64,000 bases of DNA from Eretmocerus hayati (Eukaryota; Arthropoda; Insecta; Hymenoptera; Aphelinidae): positions 154,695,121 to 154,759,120 of the forward strand of contig CM056742.1 in NCBI GenBank assembly GCA_029851415.1. The letters run 5' to 3'. The stretch's first letter is position 1, and every line of letters starts with the position of its first letter. Shown here piece after piece: positions 45,673-58,212 of the stretch. Below the pieces are notes generated by a model. The model was not told the origin of the DNA. It saw only the letters and a program-made list of their open reading frames with translations, and ran no database searches. The translations under genes were made by a program, and so were the position numbers.

Positions 45673-46645
45673 CAGGCCCACAAAATAAAAAAAAATTTTC
45701 TGATCAGAAAAGGTAGAAGTCATTTCTGTCGTATTTTAAACTGCTGTTGAACACAAATCCAAACGCAGAACAACAGCTTCCCCTGGCGATTTCGATTTAT
45801 GGCTATATTTATGAGTTACAAAAACGCTAGTGTACAAGTTTTTGCGTTTTAAAGGCAAATTGCGACTTTTTGAAGCAAAATTGATGACGGGATCGTTTTA
45901 ATCATCAAATTTTACGTAAAAAAATATATTTTTGCGAAATTTCTGTACCCCTTCGGAAACTAAAAAACCCTTAAGTGGGCTCAAATTCCCTAGGCAGGCT
46001 AATTTCATCCTACACAAAAGTGGTGACCAGGTAGGTCAAAACTAAGGCTGGGATCGGATTTTGCGTCAAATTTTACATAAAAAACGTATCTTCTGGAAAT
46101 TTTTAGCACTGCTAAAAGCCAGAGATGAGAGTCAGAGCAAATATCACAAAAAAAATCACTAAAATCACCCAGCATCAATACACCGATCCGGCGCCTGAAA
46201 TGTGTAATCTTTCGCTCGCGTTTTCTTTCAGCTCCTCAGCATCGCTGAAAATTCCCAAAAAATACGTTTTTTATGTAAAATTTGACGGAAAATCCGATCC
46301 CGCCCTTACTTCAGGCGACCTACTTGGTCACCATTTTGATGTAGGATAAAAATACCCCGCCGAGGGAATTTCAGCTCATCTAGGGGGTTTTCTAAGGGGG
46401 TACAATAATTTTGAAAAATTTATTTTCGACTTAAAATTTGATGATAAAAACAGTCCCGTTATCGACTTTGCTTCAAAAATTCGCAATTTGCCTCTAGTTT
46501 CGCAACTCGGAAATGTGTCCGTAACTCAAAAACGGCCAGGGGAAACTGTTGTTCTGAGTTTGGATTCGTGTTTAGCAGCTCAAAATACGTCAGAAATAAC
46601 CTCCATCTGTTCTGATTACAAAATTTTTTTCATTTTGTGGGCCTG
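45673..46645. mobile_element. Foldback element, family B, copy 1 (973 bp)
   Basis: Inverted ends CAGGCCCACAAAAT and ATTTTGTGGGCCTG, with arms that pair almost throughout (for example GAACACAAATCCAAACGCAGA with TCTGAGTTTGGATTCGTGTT). The centre is near 46160. It sits between the divergent OTUD6B and CARNMT1 genes, the only foldback of this size inside the gene block. A related, rearranged copy is at 58213-59830. It is non-coding. Confidence 0.7.
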
Positions 46646-46834
46646 AGTTATTGGAATCGATAGATAGGTTCTTAATACAGACCCCTAGCTTTTATTTGAG
46701 CCCCTAGATCGTATTCAGATTTCCTGGATACCTTTGAATTAATGTAGTTTATACCTGATATAATTGAATGGTGGAGCGAACTAACAGTTGGCCTCTTGCA
46801 TTTTTTTCGACCACTTCAGAGAAAAGTTTAGATA

Positions 46835-46947
46835 ATTCGAGCAAATCGAGATAAGCATTGTACAATTGGAAAACCATTTGCGCAAGATGAAAAAAAATTT
46901 TTGGAATTTTTCCCAGTTGCACAATGTTTATCTCGATTTGCTCGAAT
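46835..46947. repeat. Short inverted repeat (hairpin)
   Basis: ATTCGAGCAAATCGAGATAA pairs with TTATCTCGATTTGCTCGAAT, and the sequence between continues with TTGTACAATTGG / CAGTTGCACAA. It is MITE-sized. Confidence 0.5.
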
Positions 46948-47191
46948 TTGACAAACCTGTGCTTGGGTTTAAAAAAATGTACAAAGCCAATACCGACTTC
47001 AAAGAAAAATAAAAACTTGTAATAAAAATACAGCAATTCATTGGTAAAAAGTGTTGTTGATCTCAAGAAAAACCGCAAATACTATTGCGCTTATAGTCAA
47101 TGCTAAACTTTGAACTCACATGCATGTAGAATTTAACTCGCATGTAGAAATCCTCTCAAAAGATGAGAGAATTAATTTTGAGATGAATGTA

Positions 47192-47458
47192 CCCTGCTCG
47201 AAATAATTTCGTGGGACCTGGCCCTGGGAAGATTTTCAACCTTGACACTCCACGGAAATTTGGTATCCAAACCGTGCAGCATGCAAATTTTGACCATTTC
47301 TCTCCCATTAATGGTTGGATTTGGTCGATTATGGTCAAAATCCGTATGCTACTCGTCCCCAATGCCAAATTTCGTAAAAAAGTAAGATTGGACATTTTCC
47401 CAAGGCCAGCTGGCCGCATGAAGTCCCATGGGGTCCCACGGAATTATTTTCAGGAGGG
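47192..47458. mobile_element. Short foldback (MITE-like), 267 bp
   Basis: The ends CCCTGCTCGAAATAATTTCG (left) and CGGAATTATTTTCAGGAGGG (right) are inverted with a few mismatches; GTGGGACC and GGTCCCAC follow on the inside. Target duplication is unclear. Confidence 0.55.
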
Positions 47459-48287
47459 AAGTAGCTGAAATGATGATGGCCGCGCGCGGTAAGTGAAAAA
47501 AGTTACTAGAAAGAGACCACACTCAACAAATTAAATTCGCGTTTAATAATTTGTATGTGCAGTTATACATACATACGATAACATTAATGATAATCACCAT
47601 TGTCTAGGTCATCAAAACACATGACCTCGCATATGGAGATTTTTGGGCAACCTAGAGAGAAATCCCAATTTCTCTTCCATAGGTGTTCAATATTTTATGA
47701 TCTGTTTTATAAAGTGCAACGACTGATGATGGTGTAATCTAAAGCAAGATTACAATGTGCCAGCGCTGATTTTTGAGACTCATCACCGTAGGTACCCGGT
47801 TTTTGGAATTTTTCGAACCACATATTCTTATTTAGAAAATGCATGGATATTGTAAATATAAATAACATGAAAAGTCTGCCAGGTCGATGATACGTTTTTC
47901 AAAGATATACCTATATCTTCATTACAGACACACCTCTTGTTGTTGCTCACCTTATCAAGGTCAAGATGGTATAATAAATCTCGTGATAATTAAAATGCAT
48001 GTTCAAAAACTGGGAACGGACAATAATGATGATTGGAGGGGAGGCGCACGCGCTCAGCTTCCGCGAGTTCCGCGAGCGCGATTTAACTCAAACAAACACA
48101 TCACGGATATGTGAGCACGTGGTGGTGGAATTCAAATAGCCTGTGTGAGTAAATGTGAGTTTTGGAGCGGCATCAGACGCTGTATTTGCATCATGAGCCC
48201 CCGCTATTAGTCAGAAATTAGTCTTTGTCGGGGCAAAAAATAGACGAGGTGCGCGATTTTGAGGTGTAATAATAAAGTGTTTAAAAA
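47459..48287. other. Region upstream of CARNMT1
   Basis: No gene seen. The last 250 bp should hold the CARNMT1 promoter and 5' untranslated region; GC-rich patches with CGCGAG occur at 48040-48080. No TATA box was identified. Confidence 0.35.
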
Positions 48288-51106
48288 ATGGAAGTGTGTG
48301 CAGAACATTATACCACTAGCACTAAAAGGCATAATAACTACGACGACGAGGAAGAGAAAAAACACTTTCAGCGAATTGTAACCGCTTTCAAATACTACAA
48401 GTGAGTCTGAGACAAGCATAACCTGCGATAGAATTTTCCAACTCGAGCCGGGTTGCTTCCCGGTATTCCCGGTATCTCGTCGCGTAACTAAATTTTCATT
48501 GTTTTTGTAAAATTCAATCTTATGAGTCGAGAGCCGTTTTATAGCCATGTTTATTTTCAAAGAAAATTGAAATCCTAATTCAACATACTTACAACAATTC
48601 ATAAATTCTCGTTCAACTTTTTATTTTACTGAGATTTTTTGACCAGAGAAATTAGTTCCACACGATACTTGACTCTCAGACAAAATAATTAGAACCCTCT
48701 TGCTGCTGTCATTTTTATGACATTGCTGTGATTAGAGATGATCTGCAAGTGATTTTTTCCTAGTGGAAATTAGAAACATGTACATGACAAGTACCAATGG
48801 AAGGGAATAATTGATTATTCCACAAAGTGATATTTCACAAAGTGAATTTTACATCACCAATATATTCTAATCCTTTGTGGCTCATGCTTACTTGCAGTCA
48901 TTACATTGTTTGTGCAAGTTGATAATGCAAATTGGTGATTGTGACTAAATATGTAAACAACTCGTTATCTTCAGGATGTTATTATGCCAATGGGATTTAT
49001 GTTTGTCAACTGTCTTTCTTCCAGGCCTCATTCGCTGCAACGAGTAAAAAAAACGGAAAGCTACCTCCTCTCCTTACCTGCTCAACATCAAAAGTTGTTA
49101 CATAAATATAGAGAGCATCTCACAGAGGTGAAACACTGTATTGAAAATAATGATGAAATCATAAAACTCATCATTAAGGATGTAGCTCACATTTTTGAGA
49201 ATGTTAGCCCAACTACCTCAGCAACTGACACTGTAAGGCCAATCTCTCTCTCTCTTCTCTACCTCTCCACATCAAACATTTCTGGAATACTAATTTCAAG
49301 CTAAACATCAATTTCATTTGACAATTAAACAGCTGACTCCCGAGATTACCTGTACCTGTTTTGGAATACCATTGTTTTGTGTAATTGGTTTTTAACACTG
49401 ACAATATTTTCCACTCAAAATAATGTATATTTATCGACTCATTTTGGGTCAGATTTGCTTTCTTTTTAATTCCATCAATCTCAGAAATGACATCATAATT
49501 GAACTCAATTACAGGGCCTAACACACCGCCCTGTTCTGGCTGATCAAGAAAAGGTTCAAGCTACAATTAAGCAGCTTGTGAGAGATTGGAGTGTAGAAGG
49601 TCGCGAGGAAAGGAGGACTTGTTATCAGCCTATTATTGACGAAATTGTGAACCAATTCCCCCCTGACAGCTGGTATGTTTATTTTCTATGTCTATGCTTA
49701 GAACAGCTTTCATTATATCTTGGTACTTACATCCACCAAGTTTCATAGTGACAAAATTGTATAGATGTTTTTCCCCTTCTAAAAATAGATCAATTTCAGC
49801 GTAACATCAGAAATTCAAGTACTCGTACCTGGTGCAGGACTTGGTCGTCTTGCTTTTGAAATAGCAAAAAAGGGTTACACATGTCAAGGAAATGAATTCT
49901 CCTTGTTTATGCTGTTTGCATCTCATTTTGTGTTGAACAAGTGAGTTTCTTCATGGTCAATTTTTTCTCCATCATTATACATTCTGTTCTTGTACGTTTT
50001 GTTTGTCCCTTGTTCTTTAACACCCTTTTAATTTGTCCTGACATGTAATGATCTCCAATCATTGATGAGCAATGAAATTCTATAACCCTCAAGACCTCGA
50101 CAAAACTGTTGATAAGTATTCTTCTTTTCCTTTATTTCACCGACTGTGATCAGTTCTTTCACTTCTGCTTTCAAACATTTTCATCTATGATTCTCATGAT
50201 GTTTATGCACTCATGCAAGATCAAAATTGAAGCTTTGCTAATTTCCGAATGCTAATTGCACAATTGCCTAGGTGCCGGGAAGTCAATTCATTTCGAGTGC
50301 ACCCATGGGTTCATCAATATATGAATAATCTACAACCTGGGGATCAAACAAGAGGGATATCCTTCCCGGATATAAACCCCAGTGAACTACCTGAAACTGC
50401 TCAATTCTCCATGGCTGCTGGTGATTTCTTGGAGGTGAGTTTTTGCTATAATCTTTTCAATTCCAGCACTTGACCCATGAATGACTTAGTATGAAAGATA
50501 ACTGGAAAGACTTGAGTGTCAAAAACTTCTTGTTCAATAAATTTCAATAAACTTTTGCCTCCGAATTTTTTGTCATATGGAACAGTTTTCCTTTTATAAT
50601 GTAGTTTCTCCACAGAAATGAAGAATTTTTCCTCCTAGGTATACTTTGAAGAGAATCATTGGGACTGTGTGGCAACATGTTTCTTCATTGACTGTGCCAA
50701 TAATATTGTGCAGTTTATAGAGACAATTTACAAGATATTGAAACCTGGAGGAGTGTGGATCAATCTTGGTCCTCTCCTGTATCACTTCAGTGATATGCCA
50801 ATGGAAGAATCGATAGAACCGAGTTACAGTGAATTGCGGGAAGTGATAAAAGGCATTGGCTTTCAAATGCAGGTTTGTACACTTGAATTTCATAGTTATG
50901 CATTCTATAAGCCTATCATGATTGATCAACGATTCATATTCTTTCAGAAAGAGGAAACGCACGTTAAAACGAAGTATGCTCAGAATCCAAACTCCATGCT
51001 ACAGTATGAATACAACAGTGTGTACTTCGTTTGTATCAAACCCGAGAGGCCTGCCGAGCCTTTAAATCAGAACGGATCCAACGGACTTGAGGATCAAGAA
51101 AGTTAG
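48288..51106 (+). CDS. CARNMT1: Carnosine N-methyltransferase-like protein, 7 exons
   Basis: A SAM-dependent methyltransferase of the N2227 family; the vertebrate enzyme methylates the histidine imidazole of carnosine and of some proteins. Exons: 48288-48400, 49025-49232, 49515-49672, 49800-49940, 50272-50434, 50639-50872 and 50948-51106, all GT-AG with matching phases, 391 residues (human 409). The N-terminal helical part has [12 protein letters not shown] and LPAQHQKLL. The SAM-binding loop is [14 protein letters not shown] (about 168-181), followed by [10 protein letters not shown]. The catalytic core has [32 protein letters not shown] and the conserved VHPWVHQ. Whether insects use it for a dipeptide or for protein histidine is not shown by the sequence. 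AATAAA occurs at 51108-51113, just past the stop, probably too close to be the main polyadenylation signal. It is convergent with KTI12, about 650 bp apart. Confidence 0.95.
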
Positions 51107-51753
51107 AAATAAACGTTTCAATTGCATACGTCTAATCGACGCACCTGACAATTCCTTGAAAATCGTGTGATTAAGCATAATAAGTTTATTTTAATCTCCC
51201 ATGCCATGGATTACTATCCAAATAACTGAGTATTTTTCAGCTGTCGTACTTTGTGTGCGTAATTCCAGGTGTACATTTTCTTAGTGGAACAAATCCAAAA
51301 GAATGCGCTGACGGCAGACAAATTTCAGTTAAAATGAGATACTCACAGTTGTATATACTCTTTCTGTTACTCAAGTGTTTATTAGATTTCCACAAGATGA
51401 AAACTCATGTATGAGAGTGATACATCTGATGTTCTACACCACACAAGATGGAATTTTGTTGTCTGGGATAACAAGAGAAGTTGTTAAAATTGTGTATCTA
51501 CAATTGTAAAGTTGTGTACAGCTGTAAAAACTCATAAATTGAATTTTTTGAGACAGATTATCCCATGGGGTTATACTCAAATCATGTTAGATTGTGAAAT
51601 GGTTCTTGATTTGAAATATTTTACTTAATATAATTTTATATGAAACAATTGATTGATTTTTCCTTTATCCCCTTGATCATTTTTATGGAGATTGATGTTT
51701 TAAGTGCGAGAACCATAATTGGACAAGATGTGAGGAACGCAATAATGCTCGTT
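51107..51753. terminator. 3' intergenic region between CARNMT1 and KTI12
   Basis: This 647 bp gap between convergent stop codons is AT-rich and holds both 3' untranslated regions. No other feature was recognised. Confidence 0.4.
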
Positions 51754-53071
51754 TTATAAACTTTTATTCAAATACTGAATAAATAACAATGGCACCTGAC
51801 CTGGTTCTGTTTGCTGCATCTTGGTATATGTAAGAAACTGTCTCCTTAACTTTGCAAGCTCTGGGGCACTTGCAGAGTTTTTGAGTATCACGTTATACTT
51901 AGAAATTTTAATATTATTCTCGACTCCCATTTGCTTAGCCGAAAGGATTTCCTAGGAAAGAAGAAAAGAGCTTTTATGTTACTTCAAAAATACTCAAAAA
52001 ATGTATGCATTGAAAGATTGATGCTCACTGTGACAATTTCTTGAGTGACCCTGTCCATATCGTATAAATAATTATTTGCTGATACAGGTGGCTGTAAAGT
52101 AAATCACATACCATGAAGAAATGAAGTATCAATGAAAGGACCAGAAAAATCAGCTGAAATTTTGAATACTAACGCTCTGAGTGCTCATATTTGGTTTAGG
52201 CGCTTTCACTTCAAATAATGAGGAGAAGATTTTATCACAAGGCATCTCATCTTCTGGGTTGACTATAAACAAAGGTGAGTCCCAACGATTCTTACTATCT
52301 GGTACTTCATACCTGAAAATTACCAAACTCATGGTGAGACTCCAGCAATGAACTTTCACAAGAGGTGTTTGATGATATCTTGACTAATCTGAATGACTAA
52401 TTTGATCCTCACAGATTTATAATACCTCAAGACCAATATGAATGAACCATTATTGGATTAACTACAAAGAATCACTCATACCTAGTAAAAATAATGGTCA
52501 ATTTTCACCTGAGGACTAGTCCATCAAAAATTTCTCTGGAATATTGATCGCAAACAGGCCTTCTTTCATTCCACAGCCATGCATGTTCAACGGGTAAGTC
52601 ACATTGTACCGTGCATTGTGGTACCTCATACTGCTTACTGGTACAATATAACTCGTATCTATAGCCTTTGATATAATTGCTGCCATCAATTATCAAAACA
52701 TCAGAATCATTCATGAGACGATGTGCATGTGATTTAATATCTCCTCGTACGAGTTTTTCTTTTTTTGAATCTAAAATTTGTAAATATGAAGTCATAGGAA
52801 GTGAGATAAGTAATGTCAGACTTTTATTCTTATTCTTTGAAAAAAGTAGAGTGGTCGAAATGCTTCAACTTTGTAGGAGTTATTATAACATACTAATTTT
52901 AAGTATCATACCTTCATAAAGAGTATTCCTATCAAATGAGGCTTTTGACATAAGCTCTTCTTCACTTATGATATCGACCTTTTTATTTTTCGATTTGAAA
53001 AAATTGTGTAATTCTTTCGTTCTGGTACTCTTTCCACTGCAGGGAATACCTGTCATGATAATCACTGGCAT
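51754..53071 (-). CDS. KTI12: KTI12 homologue, Elongator-associated P-loop ATPase
   Basis: KTI12 binds tRNA and the Elongator complex and is needed for modification of wobble uridine 34. Minus-strand exons: 53071-52912, 52770-52509, 52312-52174, 52091-52029 and 51951-51754; GT-AG with fitting phases, 273 residues, shorter than human (354) and yeast (313). The Walker A loop is GIPCSGKST (residues 8-16) and a Walker B-like strand is DVLIIDG (77-83), followed by the family signature SNYIKGYRYELYC. DMDRVTQEIV and the C-terminal LRRQFLTYTKM match the tail of the family. The frame continues 11 codons upstream but only from a TTG, so MPVIIM is taken as the start, as in other family members. The third donor (GTTAGT) is the weakest splice site. 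It is convergent with CARNMT1. Confidence 0.94.
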
Positions 53072-53202
53072 TCTTTGTGGTTTTACGCCAAACTTCTGAG
53101 TCAAAGTTTAATAACAACTTGCAAACTGTAGCAGACATTAACCTCGTTTTTCGAAGATCGCATCACAGCAGAAAACAAACCGCGTGTGTTTACATTACGG
53201 GC

Positions 53203-53213
53203 GCAGCCATCTT
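53203..53213 (-). promoter_or_regulatory. YY1-like promoter motif upstream of KTI12
   Basis: AAGATGGCTGC on the minus strand, about 130 bp before the KTI12 start codon and in the direction of transcription. This is the usual position and orientation of YY1-type motifs next to the start site of animal housekeeping genes. A single 11 bp match can occur by chance. Confidence 0.4.
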
Positions 53214-53769
53214 TCTTTCGTTGGATTGCGAGTTTGAGAGGCAAATTTGAATTCTAGAAAGAACCATTACTTACAAAAGCGAAAATAATTGTTTTCGAAT
53301 TTGTTCTCTTTTTCATTGACAGTGATATGATACGACAAGATTATTTTGATCGTCCTAGGTGTAACATTTTGATGAGTTTATATTATAATTATATACCCTG
53401 ATTAATCAAGTTGCGTGTATAGAAACGAAATTAGTTTTCAATAGCTCCAACAACTCACAAATCGTTAACTTATGAAGTTCTGGTAATTGAGCTATAATTA
53501 TAATTTAAGTTTATGTATTTGAACGGAAAAAGACCTTCTGAGCGCTTTATCTTCTTTATCCAAACTAAATCCCGGACTTAATCCTTGCCATCATAAAAAT
53601 TTTCTACAGGATTTTCTTGATATGAGGTATAATCTTACAGAATTTGGTGGTTTTATAAGAAAATTTCAAATGTATCATTTTAAAGAGTACAAGTAACATC
53701 CGTTTCTAGTCCAGTAGAAGCTCCAAGTCAAATCTAAAAAGACCCAGCGAAAAATTCGAGCATAAATGG
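53214..53769. other. Intergenic DNA, nothing recognised
   Basis: AT-rich unique sequence upstream of KTI12 with no protein-like frame or repeat. Confidence 0.35.
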
Positions 53770-55100
53770 TCATTTGCAGTCGAGAAACACGCTAGTATAT
53801 CACTATTCTAGCCGCTCTTCACCCATTTGTGAGCTAGAACGAGCGAAATGCCCCTCACGCTCGCCTACGCCCAAATGGACAAAAATAATGTCCATTTCTT
53901 GACTCGTAAAATAAAACTTACAGCTCGCGTCTAGCTCAAAGATCGCCCACGAAATTCACACATATCATACATATTTGGAAATTTGGGAAGTAAATGAATA
54001 CAGATTATTGGTGCAGATTAGTTCAGATGGGAGCATATGAGACCCATACCTGTGAGGTCATTTTTAGCAAACTGTCAAAAAAGGGTACTTTAAACAATCT
54101 ACCAAAATTCAGGAACCAAACAGCTATACCGAGATTTTTTCTCTAGTTGATTGTAGTACTTGTCTTAGAGAACATTTTCTATTAACAAGGGGAGTCCGGA
54201 GTCTTCGGGTCCTGAAATCTCACAAAATTTTTTTACAGTTTTGTATTACCTAGAATATGAAGAATCCAGAGTAATTCCGTCAAATGGGCCTCCCGTTCAG
54301 AGCTACAGCCTATGACATTAGCATTGCCCACATAGGCTCATGTTAAAAAGTGATATATATATATATATATAGATATACTGGTAATGCTAACATTTTTACT
54401 TGTAGCTCTGAACAGAAGGCCCATTTGACGAAGTTATTCTCGATTCTGTATCTTCTAAGCACTACTAAACTGTAAAAAGATTTTGGTGCGATTTCAGGAC
54501 CCGGAGACTCCAGGACTCTCCTCGTAAGTTAGGGGACGGAAATGAAAAAAACCATTTCTGTAAATTGTGCACAAATTTTGGCATTTCCACGAAATTGCTC
54601 AACTTGTATCGGCTGCATAACACCTATGAAAAGTACGATAATCGACTTTTACTAGTAGTCAAACTGTAGGTTTTTCTAAGACCTTTAAAATTACTACTGG
54701 TAAAAGCCGATTATCACATGTCTAGTAGGAGCTGGATATCACTTTGAAGCAGGTCCAAAAATAAGCTCTCAGCAAATAGCTCCTATAAAAGTTGCTAGGC
54801 TCAAGTGATATCGATCGCGAACTGTTTTCCTTGAAAATGGTAATCTTAACGAAGAAAATGCGTCCAAGTACGTCGAAAAAAGTTGAACCCAGTCGCAGCT
54901 ATGAATTTCCGAAGATATGCTGGAAAAGGGCCTAAAACGGGTCTTGCATGGGCCCTAGAGCTCAGTGATGGTTTCAAAAAATCCGAAAAAAAATTTTGTA
55001 CTATTTCAACATGGTACCGAAAGAAGAAAATTCTTTTACGATTTTTTTCTAGACCCTCCTTGCGGAGGGATTTGTCGAAATGCTTCGATTTGACCCATGT
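53770..55100. mobile_element. Foldback family C, copy 2 (single arm), with nested insertion
   Basis: Blocks in order match the right half of the element at 8840-10590 (TTTGTGAGCTAGAACGAGCG, CGCCTACGCCCAAATGG, TACAGCTCGC, GGTGCAGATTAGTTCAGATGGGA, then TCAACTTGTATCGGCTGC and TAAAAGCCGATTATC). The end (54835-55100) is the reverse of that element's left tail (CGAAGAAAATGCGTCCAAGTACGT). The copy is thus equivalent to one arm plus tail. It is interrupted by the foldback at 54182-54530. Confidence 0.6.
54182..54530. mobile_element. 349 bp foldback nested in family C copy 2
   Basis: The inverted ends are ATTAACAAGGGGAGTCCGGA and a partner ending CTCGTAAGT, followed inward by GTCTTCGGGTCCTGAAATC and its complement. 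The arms pair to a centre near 54355, where there is an AT dinucleotide run (54352-54372). The terminal sequence resembles that of the large palindrome at 19027-24582. Confidence 0.6.
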
Positions 55101-55149
55101 ATAATCCGAGTGACCTTCTTTGACAAAATGATACCATGAAGCATCAATA

Positions 55150-56240
55150 TACAGTACCTTTCATAAATAATGGAACAAGTAGGGTCTTACTGAAACAGTG
55201 ATATTTTCAATATACTTTATTGTACGGAAATTTTGAAAGAAGCATCTTGAAGATCACAAAAAAATCTATCGATTCATGTGTTTAAGATATTTCTTGCCCC
55301 CTTTTCGGTCCTTTTTGAGTGCCCGTAGTCAACAGTAAAAATCGAAAAAATTTCTCCTCCAATCAATCACCTACAACTTTGACAAGTAATTCGATCACAA
55401 AATTTTACCACGGGATCTTGTAGATCTTTTCAAAACCTACGATTCCCTCTTTTTGAAGTTCTCTCTACGACCTTTACTGTCCAAGTAACGGGCTTGGAAA
55501 AAAAACTTTGTATTACATGGACTGCTTATGGAGACACCGAACCGGGATACTGTGTTTTATTACCTCTTGCGCCATTCTGGTGCAAAAATTCATGAAAAAA
55601 ATATCATGGCGCATGATTTTGACCTAGAATGATCTCATCTTTCAGAATATTATATCAGATTTTGTCTCAGATGTGATGTATAGGGACAAAACATGAAATT
55701 AATCAATTTTCCCAATAATACTTGAGAAATCGGGCTTACCTCCAACCCAAGGCAACCTGATAGAATATTCTGAAATATGAGACTACTTTGCGTCAAAATC
55801 ATATGCCATGATATCTTTTTGATGAATTTTTGCGCTAGAATAGAGCAAGGCGAGACGAAACAAGCGCCAGCCGCATGTAATACAAAATTTCCTTTCCAAG
55901 CTCATTACTTGGGCAGGAAAAGTCGTAGAGAGAACTTTAAAAAAGGGAAATTGTAGGTTTTGAAAAGATCTACAAGATCCCGTGAGAATTTTTGTGATTC
56001 GACTTTTCTGGTCAAAGTTGTAGGTGATTGATTGGAAGAGACATTTTTTAGATTTTCATCGTTGACTACGGGCACTGAAACAAGACCGAAAAGGACGCAA
56101 GAAATGTTTTAAATACATGAATCGGTGAATTTTTTTTATGATCTTTGAGATGCGTCTTCAAAATTTCCGTACATTGAAAATATTACTATTTTATTATTAT
56201 TGAGACCTTAGTGGTTCCATTATTGATGAGAGGCACTGTA
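55150..56240. mobile_element. Foldback element, family A, copy 2 (1.1 kb)
   Basis: Ends TACAGTACCTTTCAT (left) and ATGAGAGGCACTGTA (right), with TAATGGAAC and GTTCCATTA just inside. The arms pair to a centre near 55700 and share with the element at 5764-8401 the blocks GATCACAAAAAAATCTAT, CACCTACAACTTTGAC, GGGATCTTGTAG and CTGCTTATGGAGA. This copy lacks the inner CTGATTCA layer of copy 1. Confidence 0.7.
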
Positions 56241-58212
56241 AAGAACAAAAAAAGTATATTCACGTCGCCTGACCTACCGGCGCGGCGCGGGTGTCATAAT
56301 AAGTAGTTCATCTGCAGATTGAATTTTAAGATTATATACCACGTGGTACTGCATAATATCGAGTCTCCGATCGAACCAAACAGGGCACAAACCGGTCAAC
56401 TTTCGCATCATACATGCATTGTAGCTATATACACACATCAGAAGTTTTTAACGCGGCTTAATATTTGAGCTCAAAAAACTGAACGGAGGAATATCGCGAG
56501 CCTGACAAATACACCCATATATATATATATATATATATTGTTATGTATAATACGGGGCACTCGCGAGGGTTATCCGAAGTCCCAAAAGAATCGATCGATC
56601 GATATCCGCTAGGATTTCAATGATGAGTCCGATGTCTACCCTTAACCCTAATTACAATCAGGCCTCCCAACTCTTGACGATGTATTCACTTACACATAAT
56701 ATAAAAGCCCCGATTGCTTAGTATTAAGTCATGGCTCCGTTATTTTCGAACACGGATTAAATGCTTACGCTTACCGCATGATCTCATACACATATAGTAC
56801 GTGACTTTGGTGAGTATACGAGAATTATGGATGCACTTGCAGAGTGTGACTAAAATCAGAAATCTTTTTTGTATGTATGAGTAAGAGAATGGTAAATAAA
56901 TGATTTAGTAGTTGATGATTCAACGGGGATGCTGTGAGCAGGGAACAGGCAATAGCGTGTGAAAATTGAAAAAAGAGGTCTCAGTTTATCAATGCTCGAA
57001 AACGCAGGGAAATTTCCTGCGAGTGTGATTAGTAACTAGGATTAGATCCAACTTTTTTTTGAATACTGTATTTCAGTACGAGCTTATTCAGCGAGGAATT
57101 TTTGAACTTTGTATAACCTTCGATGCGAGCGAGTGAATTTTCTAAAACTCGATTTTCTCACGCTTCGATCGAGAGGATGTGAGTGAGGCGTCGATTCAAA
57201 TTTACAAGTTAGAATAGATTGTTCATCTATTTTCAAACAGCTTTTGAAAGATTTGTCTCTCAGAAATGCGGAGAGATTGGCGCGGATGGATCAGCACAAA
57301 TGATCGATGTATTTCATTTTGTTTGATTTTAAGTAGTAACAGTCCGCGGATAGGTCAGACAGTCGGACACGCACAATTCCGCATTGCAATATTTTTCGTG
57401 GTACAATGGATTTATCCAATGTATTTTTCTGATTTGGTTTCAGTATGTAGACTCAGCGCTGTTTATGTATACTAATGACGATTTTTGAAAATTTTTCATG
57501 TTTTGCTCGAACACTCTTAGAAAATTAACAGGCCTGATTGTTTCAGATTATACTGGACAATTACCTCAGAATATTCCCGATGCAGATATTGTAATAAATA
57601 GAAGATGAGATACAGGAGTCAAAAAATCAAAAATTGGAGATTTTGTGAGTTTCACAATATATATATATGGAATGACAAACCATTACGGTTTAAGAAAAAA
57701 ACACGCCAAACAACGAGGTGACGACTGACACAGGCTGAAAACAGGTGCTAAATTTTATTAGATATAGTGTATAGGAAGGTGAAGATGAGACAGAGAGGAT
57801 AGATTGGTGAAGAGCTGACTCTTCCGATTCCGACGACGACGACAGTGTCACAGAAGCCAAAGCAGCTCTTGCAGCCCTGCATGTTTATAAGCATGTATAG
57901 GGACACGTTGTGCATTGACTGCGTCTATATACCTATAATATACTCGACACCCACCTCGAGGGCCAGCTGCTCTCTATTCTTATTTTTCTCGACTGTGCAT
58001 AGTGTATGCATGGGTACCATAATACTTCTCGTCCCCTTTTTTATTGCACTCTATAGTTTGAACGGCATAAAGATATCATTGAGTCGATTGAAATTTGCAA
58101 TTCTTGGATATTTCAAATTTTATCAATGATTTACTCCAACATTGAGCCAAAAACCAACAGCAACGAACGGGCTTGGTATTCTTCATCTATTCAATGAACC
58201 TGACAGACAACA
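56241..58212. other. Intergenic DNA with AT microsatellites; no gene recognised
   Basis: AT runs at about 56517-56538 and 57658-57668. Frames at 57266-57475 and 57845-58129 have no recognisable domains; the latter contains a hydrophobic stretch but no homology that can be named. A GCCTGACCTACCGGCGCGGC patch lies at 56268-56288. Confidence 0.35.
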